Of a stretch of DNA of 64,000 nt, positions 13,880 to 22,463 are shown piece after piece. Position 1 is the first letter of the stretch. Every line of letters begins with the position of its first letter. The notes under the pieces are model-generated. The model searched no databases. It was not told the DNA's origin and saw nothing but the letters and a program-made list of their open reading frames with translations. The stretch lies in the NCBI GenBank assembly GCA_963931865.1, contig OZ007516.1, forward strand, positions 3,342,744-3,406,743, given 5' to 3'. This DNA comes from Axinella damicornis. Lineage: Eukaryota > Porifera > Demospongiae > Axinellida > Axinellidae. Made by a program: the position numbers and the translations under genes.

Positions 13880-16800
13880 GGGGTAGTGGTTGAGAGGCTA
13901 ATGGAGATACTGCAATTCTGTAATGCAGTAATGCAAAGTTTGTGAGTCATTTTGTTATTAAAGAAACATTTTCTCCATTTGTGTTAATTGGAACAAGCTA
14001 TAAGCTATTCCTATACTAGTCTCGGCCCCAGACCCAAACCAACCCCAGCACGGATAGTTACCTCAACCCTTTGAATGCACTCCTTAATATTCATGAACAC
14101 TTGGTCACACAACTCCTTATTCAACTCCTGTATGGCGTTTTGCCATTTTACTGAGTAGACTTCAACTTGAGGCTAAGCGCTGTCTTACTCTAGTTAATTT
14201 GTCTGCTAAGGGCATCATTGAGCCCAGACTATCGTTATTATGGCTGTTAGGCCAAGTTATACTCACTCGGGGGGGGGGGGGGGGGGGGGGGGTAGTCTTG
14301 AAAAGCAGTTCATCATCCAGTCGGCTCGGTTTGAATGCTCAGTAGCTAGTCAAGACTCCCAGGCAGTCTACACAACTTTGTTGGCCAGTTTCATGCAGTT
14401 CCCCCCCCCCCCCCCCCCCCCCCCCACGTCCACCTGATATCAATCACATGTACCAGGCCTTCCCCGTTTTTTGCCGCACCGTTCTTCCGCATCTGTGTGT
14501 TATTATCAACGCAAACTGAAGATCAGAAAGAATAGGGTATATAGGCCTAGGAACAAGGCTAACCTAGCATAGTACTTAGCTGGCACAACTCGATATAGAA
14601 AGACATGTTGTATCCATGCATTTGAATGAGATACAGAAGCTTGGTATTGTGCCATTGTGATCAGCATAATTATAAAGAACTTTCCTAGCCCAAGTTAGCT
14701 ACCTAGCATATCAGTCTGCTATAGCTGCATATGAGCACCTGGTGTCCTGTTGCTCACCAGGAGTGCTGTTTCTGCCAATTTTGGTTTGTTTTTCCATTTT
14801 TGGCAGAATGTCACATCAGTCGCCCTACAGAACAGGAGTACTGTCTCTGCCGATTGTGACTTATCAAAATGTGCCATAATTACCCCTCAGGGTATGTGTT
14901 CTATGAACACTCTAGTTGGAAGAAAATGGTTTGCAAAATGTGCCAGTTGTGTTGTGCCTTGGCACATGGTATGCACCAGAATAAATATTACAGGTAGCTT
15001 CGCTCGCTCAGCTACTTCCCCCTTGTTCGCCTATACGCGAGTAATCCGGCGCCGGACAGCTCTCTGTGCTGAGCTACTGCTCCCCGATTGTGTCCGCTTC
15101 AGCTGCTGCTCCCCGATTGCGTCCGCTTCAGCTGCTCTTCCCCGATTTCAACAGCTCCTCCGATTGCGTCTGCTTCAATTGCTGCTCCCTGATTGCATCC
15201 GCTTGTAGCCTCACCTGTTCTGGAAGATTCCAGCTCATGCTGAATGTTCTCGAACGTTCTTCACAGAGTTCAAGGTTCAGTACATTGAAGTACGAAGGTC
15301 GCGTGTCACTAGTCCAGTCCCAGCCCACGAATGTCCCACTTCCATCACACACACACGGACACACGCACATTAAAACATTGATTGCATTCTAGGGAGTGTA
15401 ATATGGCTAGGTATTGCACGAGTGTGTAGGTATTTTCTCAAGCCAAGTATGTGACCTATAATTATGACTGTCATCGAGCTCTCTGATCTGATGAAGGGTG
15501 AATGTCCCACCCCCTCTCATAAACATTGATCGCAAGAGCAACATCAAAGATATCGATGCATAGAGGAAAGAGAATGAAGCATGAAAGCCTGCTCAATGTC
15601 CAGCAGAAGGTCTACGTCCATCACGCCATCATGAGAGACCGTCATAGCTTTCATTTGTTGACATGGTGATTAGGTAACCTTTAATGTGACATCACCTCTG
15701 TACCCTTACAGTGATGTTGCACATACCATGACTAATAAGCTACTCACAGTGCATTTCTGTGTCCTGCGGGAGGGAGTCCCCAAGTGTGTCCCAAGTGTGT
15801 TGCTATGGAAACCAGTGTACCTAAGCTATTGTATGGTTGCAGTACAGCTTAGTTCACATCTGTCTTGGTAAACAGCTGATCCGCAAACTGGCAACACCCG
15901 TACCCTAGTACCCACCATCCTCAGTCCCTGGATGGCATTGGGTGTGGTTAGATTCTAGCGAGGTTGAACAGATCCACAGGATGGGAGTAATCTCTAGAAA
16001 AGTTGTGGTTGGAAATAGTTAGTGCAACTATAATCAGTATCCTAGAAATGATATTGAATTCACCAAATACTGTGAACAGCATTCTAAATACCTCTCCACC
16101 TTCAGACTGACCCGGGAATTGGACCGGACAAACAAGACGTGGGAGATGAAACTCGCCATCATGCAGAGAAAGTGGGTTGCTTTGATTTGTATGCATTGTT
16201 ATTGGTGACACCAGCTAGCAAGTGGTATTCCAATTTCCTTCCCCTTCCGCACGTCTGATATTGTTCCCACTTTTATTGCCAACTTCAAGCTCATGTGCAC
16301 ACCCAGTGGGTGGGTGACCTACCATATATGTACATAATGTAGCCTTGTTCCCAGGCCCCACCCAGCTTTTCATCGCTTGCAGTACTGCCCAGGCTCCGTC
16401 CAGCTTGTTATCGCTTGCAGTACTGCCCAGGCTCTGCCCAGCTTGTTATCGCTTGCAGTACTGCCCAGGCTCTGCCCAGCTTGTTATCGCTTGCAGTACT
16501 GCCCAGGCTCTGCCCAGCTTGTTATCGCTTGCAGTACTGCCCAGGCTCCGCCCAGCTTGTTATCGCTTGCAGTACTACAAGTGACAAAAAGCTGGGCGGA
16601 GCCTGGGAATGAGGCTATACATAATGTATCAAACTAACCAACCAACCAACTAGCGTATATACAACACCAGACTTGATTACAACTCTCAAGTGCTTGTATC
16701 CTGGCATTCCAAGGGTAATAACACGTGAAGAACGATAAGGCAATTAGGAGGGAAATATTGATATTTCCCTCACGTACATTTAACCTTGCATGTGGCAAAC

Positions 16801-19800
16801 AAATTGAATCACAAAAACATTTGAACAGCCATGCAGTCAGTACAGAAACATCAACACCGTAATCAAATTGAATGTTGTACAATATACACACAGTTACGGT
16901 CGTAGTCCTGGAGCTTGCTGCTCTTGCCCTTGACGAATGCAGATACAGATTGGGCCGCGACTTGTTTTCGGAAATGGAGGAGTGCCAGGAATATAAACCA
17001 AGCACTGGTGATCACAAGATCTTGAGAATCCTGTCGTCAGCAAGTTGAATAACTCGATATTGCATTGTTGCAGAGGTTTGAGATGAGGGGAGAGCCTTAC
17101 TTCCCGAGGCCTACATGCTTGTCAAGAATCCTAGCGCTGTGATGTCGGAGACGTCTTTCAGAAATTCGTGGCACCTGCGATACTGTCTGTCGGGAACTCT
17201 GTTCAAAATGAATAGGAGTGTAGGTTTTTGACGCTCCGGTTATCACACCAGAAGAGGAGGATAAGCTGTGGCTGTCCAGCGTGTTGTCGCTTACTACTAC
17301 AAATTTCTTTTGGGTATTTGGCGGAATCAGGAGCCCATCAAGCCGGCGGAATATACCCTTTCGATGTCATAGCCATCTGAGCATCACTTACTGTGCCTAC
17401 AAACGCTTTTGGACGCCAAATCTTGCGTTGGAGGGGTTTAAAATCAGAATCTGTCTCGGTCATCTCTCCTGCTAGCTAGCTTTTGTCAACTGAACTACTG
17501 AAAACGCGCGCCATTTGCGGACAATATGTCACAGTTGCCATAGAATCGCCATGGTACCGCTATGACGTATTTGGTTACCAGGATACAAGCATATTAGACC
17601 ATGCCTACTGGTGGGTTTTTATCGATGAATACACTCAGGAATATTGCGATAAAGCCCTTGTAGGCATGGTCTTGTCTCTACGTAAATGCCCGGCAAGCAG
17701 AAGCTAGTATTGCTACACTGGCAATGCATACAGGGCGATGCCTACAACTGATTGTGGTCGGTTGTAGGCTGCCCCTGTAATTGATAACTACTTCCCTCTA
17801 TTGAAAATGGAGCAGATTATTGGTCACTTGAATTAATTTGCACTGGTGAGAATTCCTAGAACTTAATTATACTCTTGGCTTCTACAAGTGCACCATTATA
17901 AGCCTCTCATCTTACACACGGTCTCCCTTTGATGACAATATCTGTTTGCAACTGAAGCCATAGTTGCCACAGATGGCTGTGTACTAGGCTTATGCATAAG
18001 ATAGGGCCCTATGAGGGCTTTAGCCCGGTACTGAGGGCTGCGCCCTCAACACTACCCTCTGTTCCCAGGTTGTTTATGTCCGAATAGGAGGCCTCTATCT
18101 TACTTAAACCATATCCCATAGTATAGGAGGGCTTTATCCTGCATATGAGGCTGGTCCCAGACCCAAACCAACCCCAGCGCAGATTGCTGGGGTTGGTTTG
18201 GGTCTGGGGCCAAGACTAGTACAGTGTTACTTCCGAATACCACTGTAGTACTATTGTAAATCCGTAACTCATTTTCTTTATTCTCTGCAGTTTCCATGCT
18301 CTAAAAGACGAGTGTTTCCTGCGGCACAGCTTACAACGACAGTCAGCTACCTTACACCATGCTACTGTTGGCTACGCTGTAGGCAATTTGTTGTTATCAA
18401 TGTTCTTTAATTACATGCCTGGTGTATTATATATTCCAGAACAATCATCCTTAGTTTACTTCTGGGGATGGGAGACTGATTGAGTTCTCCACTTGGGTGA
18501 CTATTACAACTCTATTGCCTAGTCTGATGTGGAGAGTACAGCTACTCACAGTATATACAGCTAATCTGATTGGCATACAATTGAGAGTACAGCTGTGTTT
18601 ACTCATCTGCACTATAGGTCAGTGGTAATGTGATCCATCCCAGACTACCAGGCAGGAGCTTCCAACCCTTAGTAAGTACCTCCGTATAAGGAAACTAGTT
18701 GATTGGCAACTTTAATGACTGAGAAATTCAATACAAGACTATTTCCTGGTGTAAGCCAGCTGGCTGTTACTGTAGCTAGCATAGATGAGTGGGAGTGTGA
18801 GTGTGAGTGAGAGTGAGCTAGACCAATTTTCTCTCGCTCCCCACCCAACTTCCAGAGTGAGAGAAAATTGGTCAAGCTATAGATAGAGTAAGCTATGACA
18901 GATTGCATATAAGCATTGCTTAAACGCTACCCCTGAGTAGAGTGTGCAAACACACTTTGACAGGAGAAAGAGTGCATAAAGCTGGGGGAGTGGTCTACTT
19001 ATATGCTCAGCATCTAGCCTAGGCATAGTTTCGTACATGACCTGGCTGTTGCAGCAGAGGTATGACCTGTTGCAGCAGAGGTATGACCTGTTGCAGCAGA
19101 GGTTTATATAACAACACAATTATGCTGATCCACCCTCTTTTGCATACAGTAAAATCTGGAGGTGTAGAAGGTGCATGTTATAGCCCCTTCAGCTTGTTTA
19201 CTTGAGAGCAGTGTTATCAAGTTTGGCTTATGCTATGCACATGATGTGAATTTTAATTTACTGACTTATACCCAGGTGTAGGAATCCAGCTTAGAAAAGA
19301 GTTATTTTCATGTTTGCTGCTTATAATATAGTTGTGCAAAGAAAAAAAGGAAATCTGTTGACGCATATCATAAAAGTAGGCTAAACCTACGGACGGAATG
19401 CTTTCTTTACTGTTCTGTTACTAGTTGCTTAGGCTAAGGTATGCCATTGAAATGTGTTGTTCTGCAGCCCAAGATCAGATCTGGAAATGGAAGCTCAAGT
19501 GAACAGACTGGAACAGGTAAGTTGTTTAGAACGGTAGAGCAGGAGGGAGGATGACGCATACACTAGCAGCCCTGTTAAAGTTGTTCCATTTTAGAAGTGC
19601 GGTTGATAACTTGGTACCGAACCTTATCGTACTATCATTACTTGAAGAGTTCTAGTGAGATGAGATCAAATATGTCCCAGCACTGAGTAAAGACAGTATA
19701 GAAGCAGGACTCTCGGCTGGGCTCTCAGCTAGACCCTGCATACTTGGACCAATGGTCTCAATAATCTCATAAATGCATGAGCTTCTGAAGGCACTAGTGC

Positions 19801-21501
19801 AGTGTATGGCTGGCTGCTTCTCTACCTGCATGGGGTGGCTGTGTACAGTCTACTACACTGTAAAGGATGACCTATAATTGAGGAAGCCATTATTTATCCC
19901 GAAATTCTATTGTTGAGGATGGCACACCACTTCACTACTGAACCTGTACAAAATACATTCCTACAACTGATTCTAGTTGGTACACAAATTAGTCAAGCCA
20001 CATACAAGCATGCAACCTGAAACTGGGGCACCCGTAGTCTTTGTTAAAACCACACTCCGTATTTTAACAGTGGCACGATCCCCAGATAATGACATTCAGT
20101 GTATGTCTCTGTTACAGGAACCTGGGACAGATATGTCAGAACTCGTTTTCTTGAATGATACACGCAGAGCAGAGTACACTTTTACTGTGCATGGGCATGG
20201 GTATAAAGTAACGTTGTAAAGTCTCAACTCGTGATGACAGAATTGACCTGTGAACGAGGCTAGTATCGACCTACAGAGAGAACTATGGTAAATCATAGAT
20301 TGCCAATCAACATATTGCAGTCATGCACTAAATAGGCAGTCACTACAAGTAATGTCAACCATCACGTCCAGGGTCCAGTCCAGAGTCCAGAGTGCTTTAC
20401 TGATCTAGATCTGTGGCCGGTTTGCATGCAGAAATTGTTGTTACCTTTTGTACCCACCAACTACAGGTGTTTCCACCCTGGAAACTGATACTCCCGTGTC
20501 TCTCCCCCCACCTCCCTCGCCACTGCAATCTGAAAGGTAGTCTCACTAGCTACATGTTGCAATGTTCTTCCAGGAAGGAGCCTCTTTGCATTTGCCAAGC
20601 CAACTATATTTGACTTGGTAGCCTCGTTCGTTCCCAGGCCGTGCCCAGCCTTTCATCACTTGCAGTATGGGAACCAAGGAGAGACTGGCACATGCATCTC
20701 ATGTGCATGAATGATGTAGGGATGCTTTTGATTGCACATACCGAAGCCATACACCAAGGAGACCATGCAGACAACTTTGCACACTGTAGTGGAAGGGGGG
20801 GGGGGGGGGGGGGGGGGAAGAGTCTTACACACCAATTAAATGCTGAACTGGTAGTTGCTCTGTAGCAATATGCCATCACCTGCATGTGCTCACATCAGGT
20901 CGTGTACCCAGGCTCTAGATCTCTCTGCATGGTCTGGGAATGAGGCTGGCTATAAACATATGTTTGCATGCAGGTTACACATCACTGCCATGTTTGCATG
21001 CAGGTTACACAGATCACTGCCATGTTTGCATGCAGAGGTTAAAGGTTACGTAATCCACTGCTGTAGTGCAAGTGGTAATGATCATGACTGGAGCAGGCTA
21101 CCTCTTTGTGGAGCTAGGTTATATAGTGTGCTCCACAACATTCTCACATGGTCACATGGTGGTGTCAGAGATGTATTGGGTGTTCTGTGGGTGGCTTTGG
21201 AATGCAATTATAGACTAATAATCCTTCACTGTTATTGCCACCACTGTATAGGGAGCTATAGCTGCTGGTAATTAGGAAGCTGTCAACTAATAACTTACAC
21301 TTACTGGGTTACCAAACTTATGCTACCTACATAATTAGATACAGCACTAGCTGACTATTTATCCACAGTATTTATCCTTCATCTCCTAGGGTTCCTGACA
21401 GACAGCCTTCTCCCACTAGAAGTGTTCATTTCAATGACAGTCATAACTCAACACCATTGTGTGTACATAACGATAGTAGCTCTGTCCCCTCACAGGCATA
21501 G
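2363..21501 (+). CDS. coiled-coil protein of unknown family (5' end missing)
   Basis: Ten exons join in one frame: 2363-2465, 2537-2678, 3486-3610, 7811-7876, 13621-13817, 16106-16171, 18291-18378, 19468-19516, 20467-20536, 21390-21501, giving about 338 residues and a TAG stop. Every junction keeps phase. The intron after 7876 starts with GC (GCAAGT), the others with GT. The first seven exons encode a long heptad-type coiled coil rich in E, Q, K and R (VEQLTAKLRQYEEEL, RQLEDERGKVAQLKRDM, EEELRAQQLQQQ), broken by a short Pro stretch (VPPPPPPG) at the start of exon 2. The last three encode a disordered Ser/Pro/Asn tail (SLPPPPSPLQSE, SPTRSVHFND). The segment LTRELDRTNKTWEMKLAIMQ is the most distinctive, but I cannot place the family; a centrosomal, motor-associated or trafficking coiled coil are all possible. 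The N-terminus lies upstream. The last exons have weaker support because a second frame is also open in exons 19468 and 20467. Confidence 0.7.
2800..2819. repeat. poly-C run (20)
   Basis: Uninterrupted C20 in the intron after exon 2537-2678. A second run, C25, lies at 3360-3384 in the same intron, just outside a hairpin element. Confidence 0.9.
2898..3335. mobile_element. hairpin element, 438 bp, exact 9-bp flanking repeat
   Basis: Starts TAGCCTCGTTCCCAGGCC and ends with the inverted copy. Flanks 2889-2897 and 3336-3344 are both GGGGGGAGG. The left arm continues into a small hairpin (CCAGGC...GCCTGG, about 2909-2942), mirrored at the right end. The core is not palindromic and carries no recognisable protein. 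Confidence 0.85.
3437..3484. repeat. (CA)n microsatellite at an acceptor
   Basis: About 22 CA units run directly into the CACCAG acceptor of exon 3486-3610. Confidence 0.9.
3611..4290. other. intron sequence, nothing recognised
   Basis: Start of a 4.2 kb intron. No exon-like frame with both splice sites and no inverted terminal repeats noticed. Confidence 0.4.
4300..4410. repeat. 21-bp minisatellite
   Basis: About five copies of a 21-base unit (GACACTGGTACTGATACCGG), the first ones degenerate. Confidence 0.75.
4505..4557. repeat. 53-bp direct repeat, copy 1
   Basis: Identical to 4897-4949, 392 bases further on. Between them lie a short unique stretch and a C27 run (4798-4824). Confidence 0.85.
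4897..4949. repeat. 53-bp direct repeat, copy 2
   Basis: Second copy of 4505-4557. What follows resembles the sequence after copy 1 (TGCAATTGTG versus TGTAATTGTG), suggesting a segmental duplication that has partly diverged. Confidence 0.8.
4950..5630. other. intron sequence, nothing recognised
   Basis: Unique-looking sequence inside the 4.2 kb intron. No supported exon. Confidence 0.35.
5634..5765. repeat. CA/TGGCCAGGC minisatellite
   Basis: Units of ACACACATGGCCAGGC and CACACATGGCCAGG alternate, followed by (GGCA)n. Confidence 0.8.
5938..6165. repeat. minisatellite with two unit types
   Basis: CTGTGAACTGCATGCC (16 bp) blocks surround four copies of a 22-bp CTGCACACCTGCACTGCATG-type unit. 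Frames stay open because of the repeat. Confidence 0.85.
6304..6334. repeat. (TCTG)n microsatellite
   Basis: Seven to eight TCTG units just left of a hairpin element. Confidence 0.85.
6345..6447. mobile_element. hairpin element, 103 bp, exact 9-bp flanking repeat
   Basis: TAGTCTTGGTCCCAGACC at the left, GGTCTGGGAACGAGACTA at the right. Both flanks are GTTGTGTGT (6336-6344 and 6448-6456). Member of the TAGYCTCG family with R/Y transitions in the terminus. The inner arm reads CCAACCCCAGC. Confidence 0.85.
7045..7644. mobile_element. hairpin element, 600 bp, exact 9-bp flanking repeat
   Basis: TAGCCTTGTTCCCAGGCC...GGCCTGGGAACGAGGCTA with AATACCCCC on both sides (7036-7044, 7645-7653). Each end carries its own stem (CCAGGCCC...GGGCCTGG), and the complementarity continues (TTTGCGCATGC against GCATGCGCAAA). 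The core of about 430 bp is unique. Longest intact copy in the window. Confidence 0.85.
8066..8272. repeat. inverted repeat, arms about 48 bp
   Basis: GTGGAGGTGCGCTGTCACAA at 8066 returns inverted, ending at 8272, and includes GGTGCAGGGCATGA. Probably a different miniature element; no clear target duplication. Confidence 0.7.
8785..9230. repeat. 20-bp minisatellite
   Basis: Degenerate tandem units around CCCCAGTTGCTAGGGCACG, about 20 copies, with A/T and C/T variants. Open frames on both strands are repeat artefacts. Confidence 0.85.
9314..9605 (+). mobile_element. tRNA-derived SINE
   Basis: The first 75 bases resemble a tRNA with an A box (TGGCCTAGCGG, 9323-9333), a B box (GGTTCGAATCC, 9367-9377) and an anticodon-like GCT at 9349-9351, that is, Ser-like. 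No proper acceptor stem is formed, so it is not taken as a functional tRNA. A body of about 220 bp follows, with GGATGTAAAGCCGTTGGTCC, the kind of central block seen in many animal SINEs (from memory, not searched). A 26-bp direct repeat at about 9285-9310 and 9809-9834 brackets the region. Confidence 0.65.
9810..10075. repeat. degenerate ATACCTAATRC-type tandem array
   Basis: Loose repetition of ACCTAATAC, CCCAATACGC, CCTGATACCC and CGATACACAATA words with an irregular period of about 9-20 bases. Confidence 0.6.
10217..10275. repeat. left arm of a 0.98 kb inverted repeat
   Basis: 59 bases starting GCTTTAGAAGTGGGCTGTAC. The inverted copy is at 11136-11194, with about three mismatches. The 860 bases between contain no gene I can support. 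Confidence 0.75.
11136..11194. repeat. right arm of the 0.98 kb inverted repeat
   Basis: Inverted partner of 10217-10275. The neighbourhood repeats TTCTTACGATGAAG (11111 and 11134), so the end has been duplicated locally. Confidence 0.75.
11505..11770. repeat. 19-20-bp minisatellite
   Basis: About 13 units of the type ACCGCTTGCRTRWAGTTT; three consecutive GACCGCTTGCGTATAGTTTT units are almost identical. Frames on the minus strand stay open only through the repeat. Confidence 0.85.
11818..12062. repeat. 60-bp tandem repeat, four copies
   Basis: Each unit contains GCTGGACTGTGACTGTG, TTAGCAGGGATTCCT and GAATGAATAA. Unit length 57-63 with small indels. Confidence 0.8.
12860..13556. mobile_element. 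probable miniature DNA element with CAATTATCGGCAC ends
   Basis: TCAATTATCGGCAC occurs at 12963, two upstream copies (12866, 12901) form a 37-bp tandem, and the inverted word (GTGCCGATAAT, GCCGATAATTGA) closes the segment at 13530-13556. The middle is unique and non-coding. Borders uncertain. Confidence 0.45.
13836..13882. repeat. (GT)n(GA)n microsatellite
   Basis: GT units followed by GA units, 18 bases past the donor of exon 13621-13817. Confidence 0.9.
14269..14292. repeat. poly-G run (24)
   Basis: G24, followed 108 bases later by C25 at 14401-14425, so the pair is self-complementary and could fold the 108-base spacer into a loop. Confidence 0.9.
14745..14960. repeat. dispersed repeat (copy also at 50140-50290)
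   Basis: CTCACCAGGAGTGCTGTTTC, a long TTTTGGTTTGTT block, GGCACATCAGTCGCCC-like and ATGTGCCATAA words recur in the same order at 50140-50290 and in part near 49445-49505. Confidence 0.65.
14985..15370. mobile_element. dispersed repeat with an internal minisatellite (partner at 28004-28395)
   Basis: Contains TCCGGCGCCGGACAGCTCTC, then four to five units of CTGCTCCCCGATTGCGTCCG, then TTCGTACTTCAATT-type and TCACTAGTCCAGTCCC words. The same blocks in the opposite orientation make up 28004-28395. No coding capacity recognised. Confidence 0.65.
16340..16617. mobile_element. hairpin element with expanded stem, exact 9-bp flanking repeat
   Basis: Flanks are TACATAATG on both sides. Left end TAGCCTTGTTCCCAGGCC, right end GCCTGGGAATGAGGCTA. 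The left arm word CCCAGCTTGTTATCGCTTGC is repeated five times in a 38-bp tandem, whereas the right arm has it once (inverted). Confidence 0.85.
16618..18290. other. intron sequence, mostly unrecognised
   Basis: No exon supported. Contains a small stem at 17739-17770 (GCCTACAACTGA...), and at 18147-18225 two inverted arms with CCCAGACCCAAACCAACCCC like those in the 6345 and 49095 elements, but without a clean flanking duplication. Confidence 0.4.
18816..18879. repeat. short hairpin (64 bp)
   Basis: AGCTAGACCAATTTTCTCTC and its inverted copy, separated by a loop of about 20 bases. Confidence 0.75.
19045..19105. repeat. 21-bp tandem repeat, three copies
   Basis: TTGCAGCAGAGGTATGACCTG repeated; the last copy is truncated. 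Confidence 0.8.
20795..20817. repeat. poly-G run (23)
   Basis: G23 inside a degenerate member of the hairpin family (TAGCCTCG near 20619; right end with TCTGGGAATGAGGCT near 20930). Confidence 0.85.
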
Positions 21502-21834
21502 GCTATAGTCACATAACTGCTGTTATAACATAATTATTTGTGAAATATAAACCTTTGGCCATATATGATGAGTGCAGGACACAAAAGAATGACAGTGTAA
21601 TGTTATAAATTTTGTTATAACCTGATCCTAATCGAGAATGCCTAAGAATGTAAGTTTAGGCATGCTTTGTTGATCAGTCCCACGATAACTGTAGTGTATT
21701 CATTATGGTACTCATCAACTCCCCCACAACACAATGGGTAATAAGTGTGTGTACTTGCATGAGTATAGATATAGTGCACATCTGTTTACATTGCTTCATG
21801 CTAGCTGCTAGTTTACTCCCATAACAACAGTACC

Positions 21835-22229
21835 TAGCCTCCTACCCAGTCTCACACCCAGCTTTTCGTCGCTTGCAGTACGGTAAAGCGGGGAGGGCCT
21901 GGTACATTTCCTCACATGAGCATGACGTAATCGAAAATGGCAAAATTTTCACAACGAAGACGCTACGTTTTGCATGTCATTCAACCATCTACACGTTCAA
22001 CGCTCGGTAAGTATGACAGTCGCCCCCGCTAGCTAGATACGTGTGGTATGTTACCTGGTACCTTCGCTCTTCTTGCTGTTCTGAGACCCACGTACGCCCA
22101 CGCTTCCTTCCAGTCTGTCTACCCCTTTCTACCCTTGACGTCACTCATGTGAGGAAATGTACCAGGCCCTCCCCGCTTTACAGTACTGCAAGCGACGAAA
22201 AGCTGGGTGTGGGACTGGGAACGAGGCTA
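21835..22229. mobile_element. hairpin element, 395 bp, 8/9 flanking repeat
   Basis: Flanks are AACAGTACC and AACAGTACT. The arms carry CCCAGCTTTTCGTCGCTTGC, then GGGCCTGGTACATTTCCTCA, mirrored at the right. The core holds ATG at 21937 with an open frame to a GTAAGT donor after 22006, like a captured first exon. It lies between two convergent genes. Confidence 0.85.
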
Positions 22230-22463
22230 AACAGTACTAGCATGTAATGAAGACCTCTTGAAAGTATTATTCACAGCAGAGATATAGCAGAGGTTTGAGA
22301 GAAAAGTTTAGAAAAACGAGAGGAAAGATATAGGATACACAAAGCGTTAATATTATAGGCTCTAGTAAAAATATATACACATCTTCCCAGTGCAAGTACA
22401 TATACTGTCTGGTATGGCACCGGTACCAGCTGTGAGTACAGGCATTCAAAAATCATCTACACA

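Noticed and set aside
22041..22247. short frame at the right end of the 21835 element
   Set aside because: Arises from the element's inverted arm.
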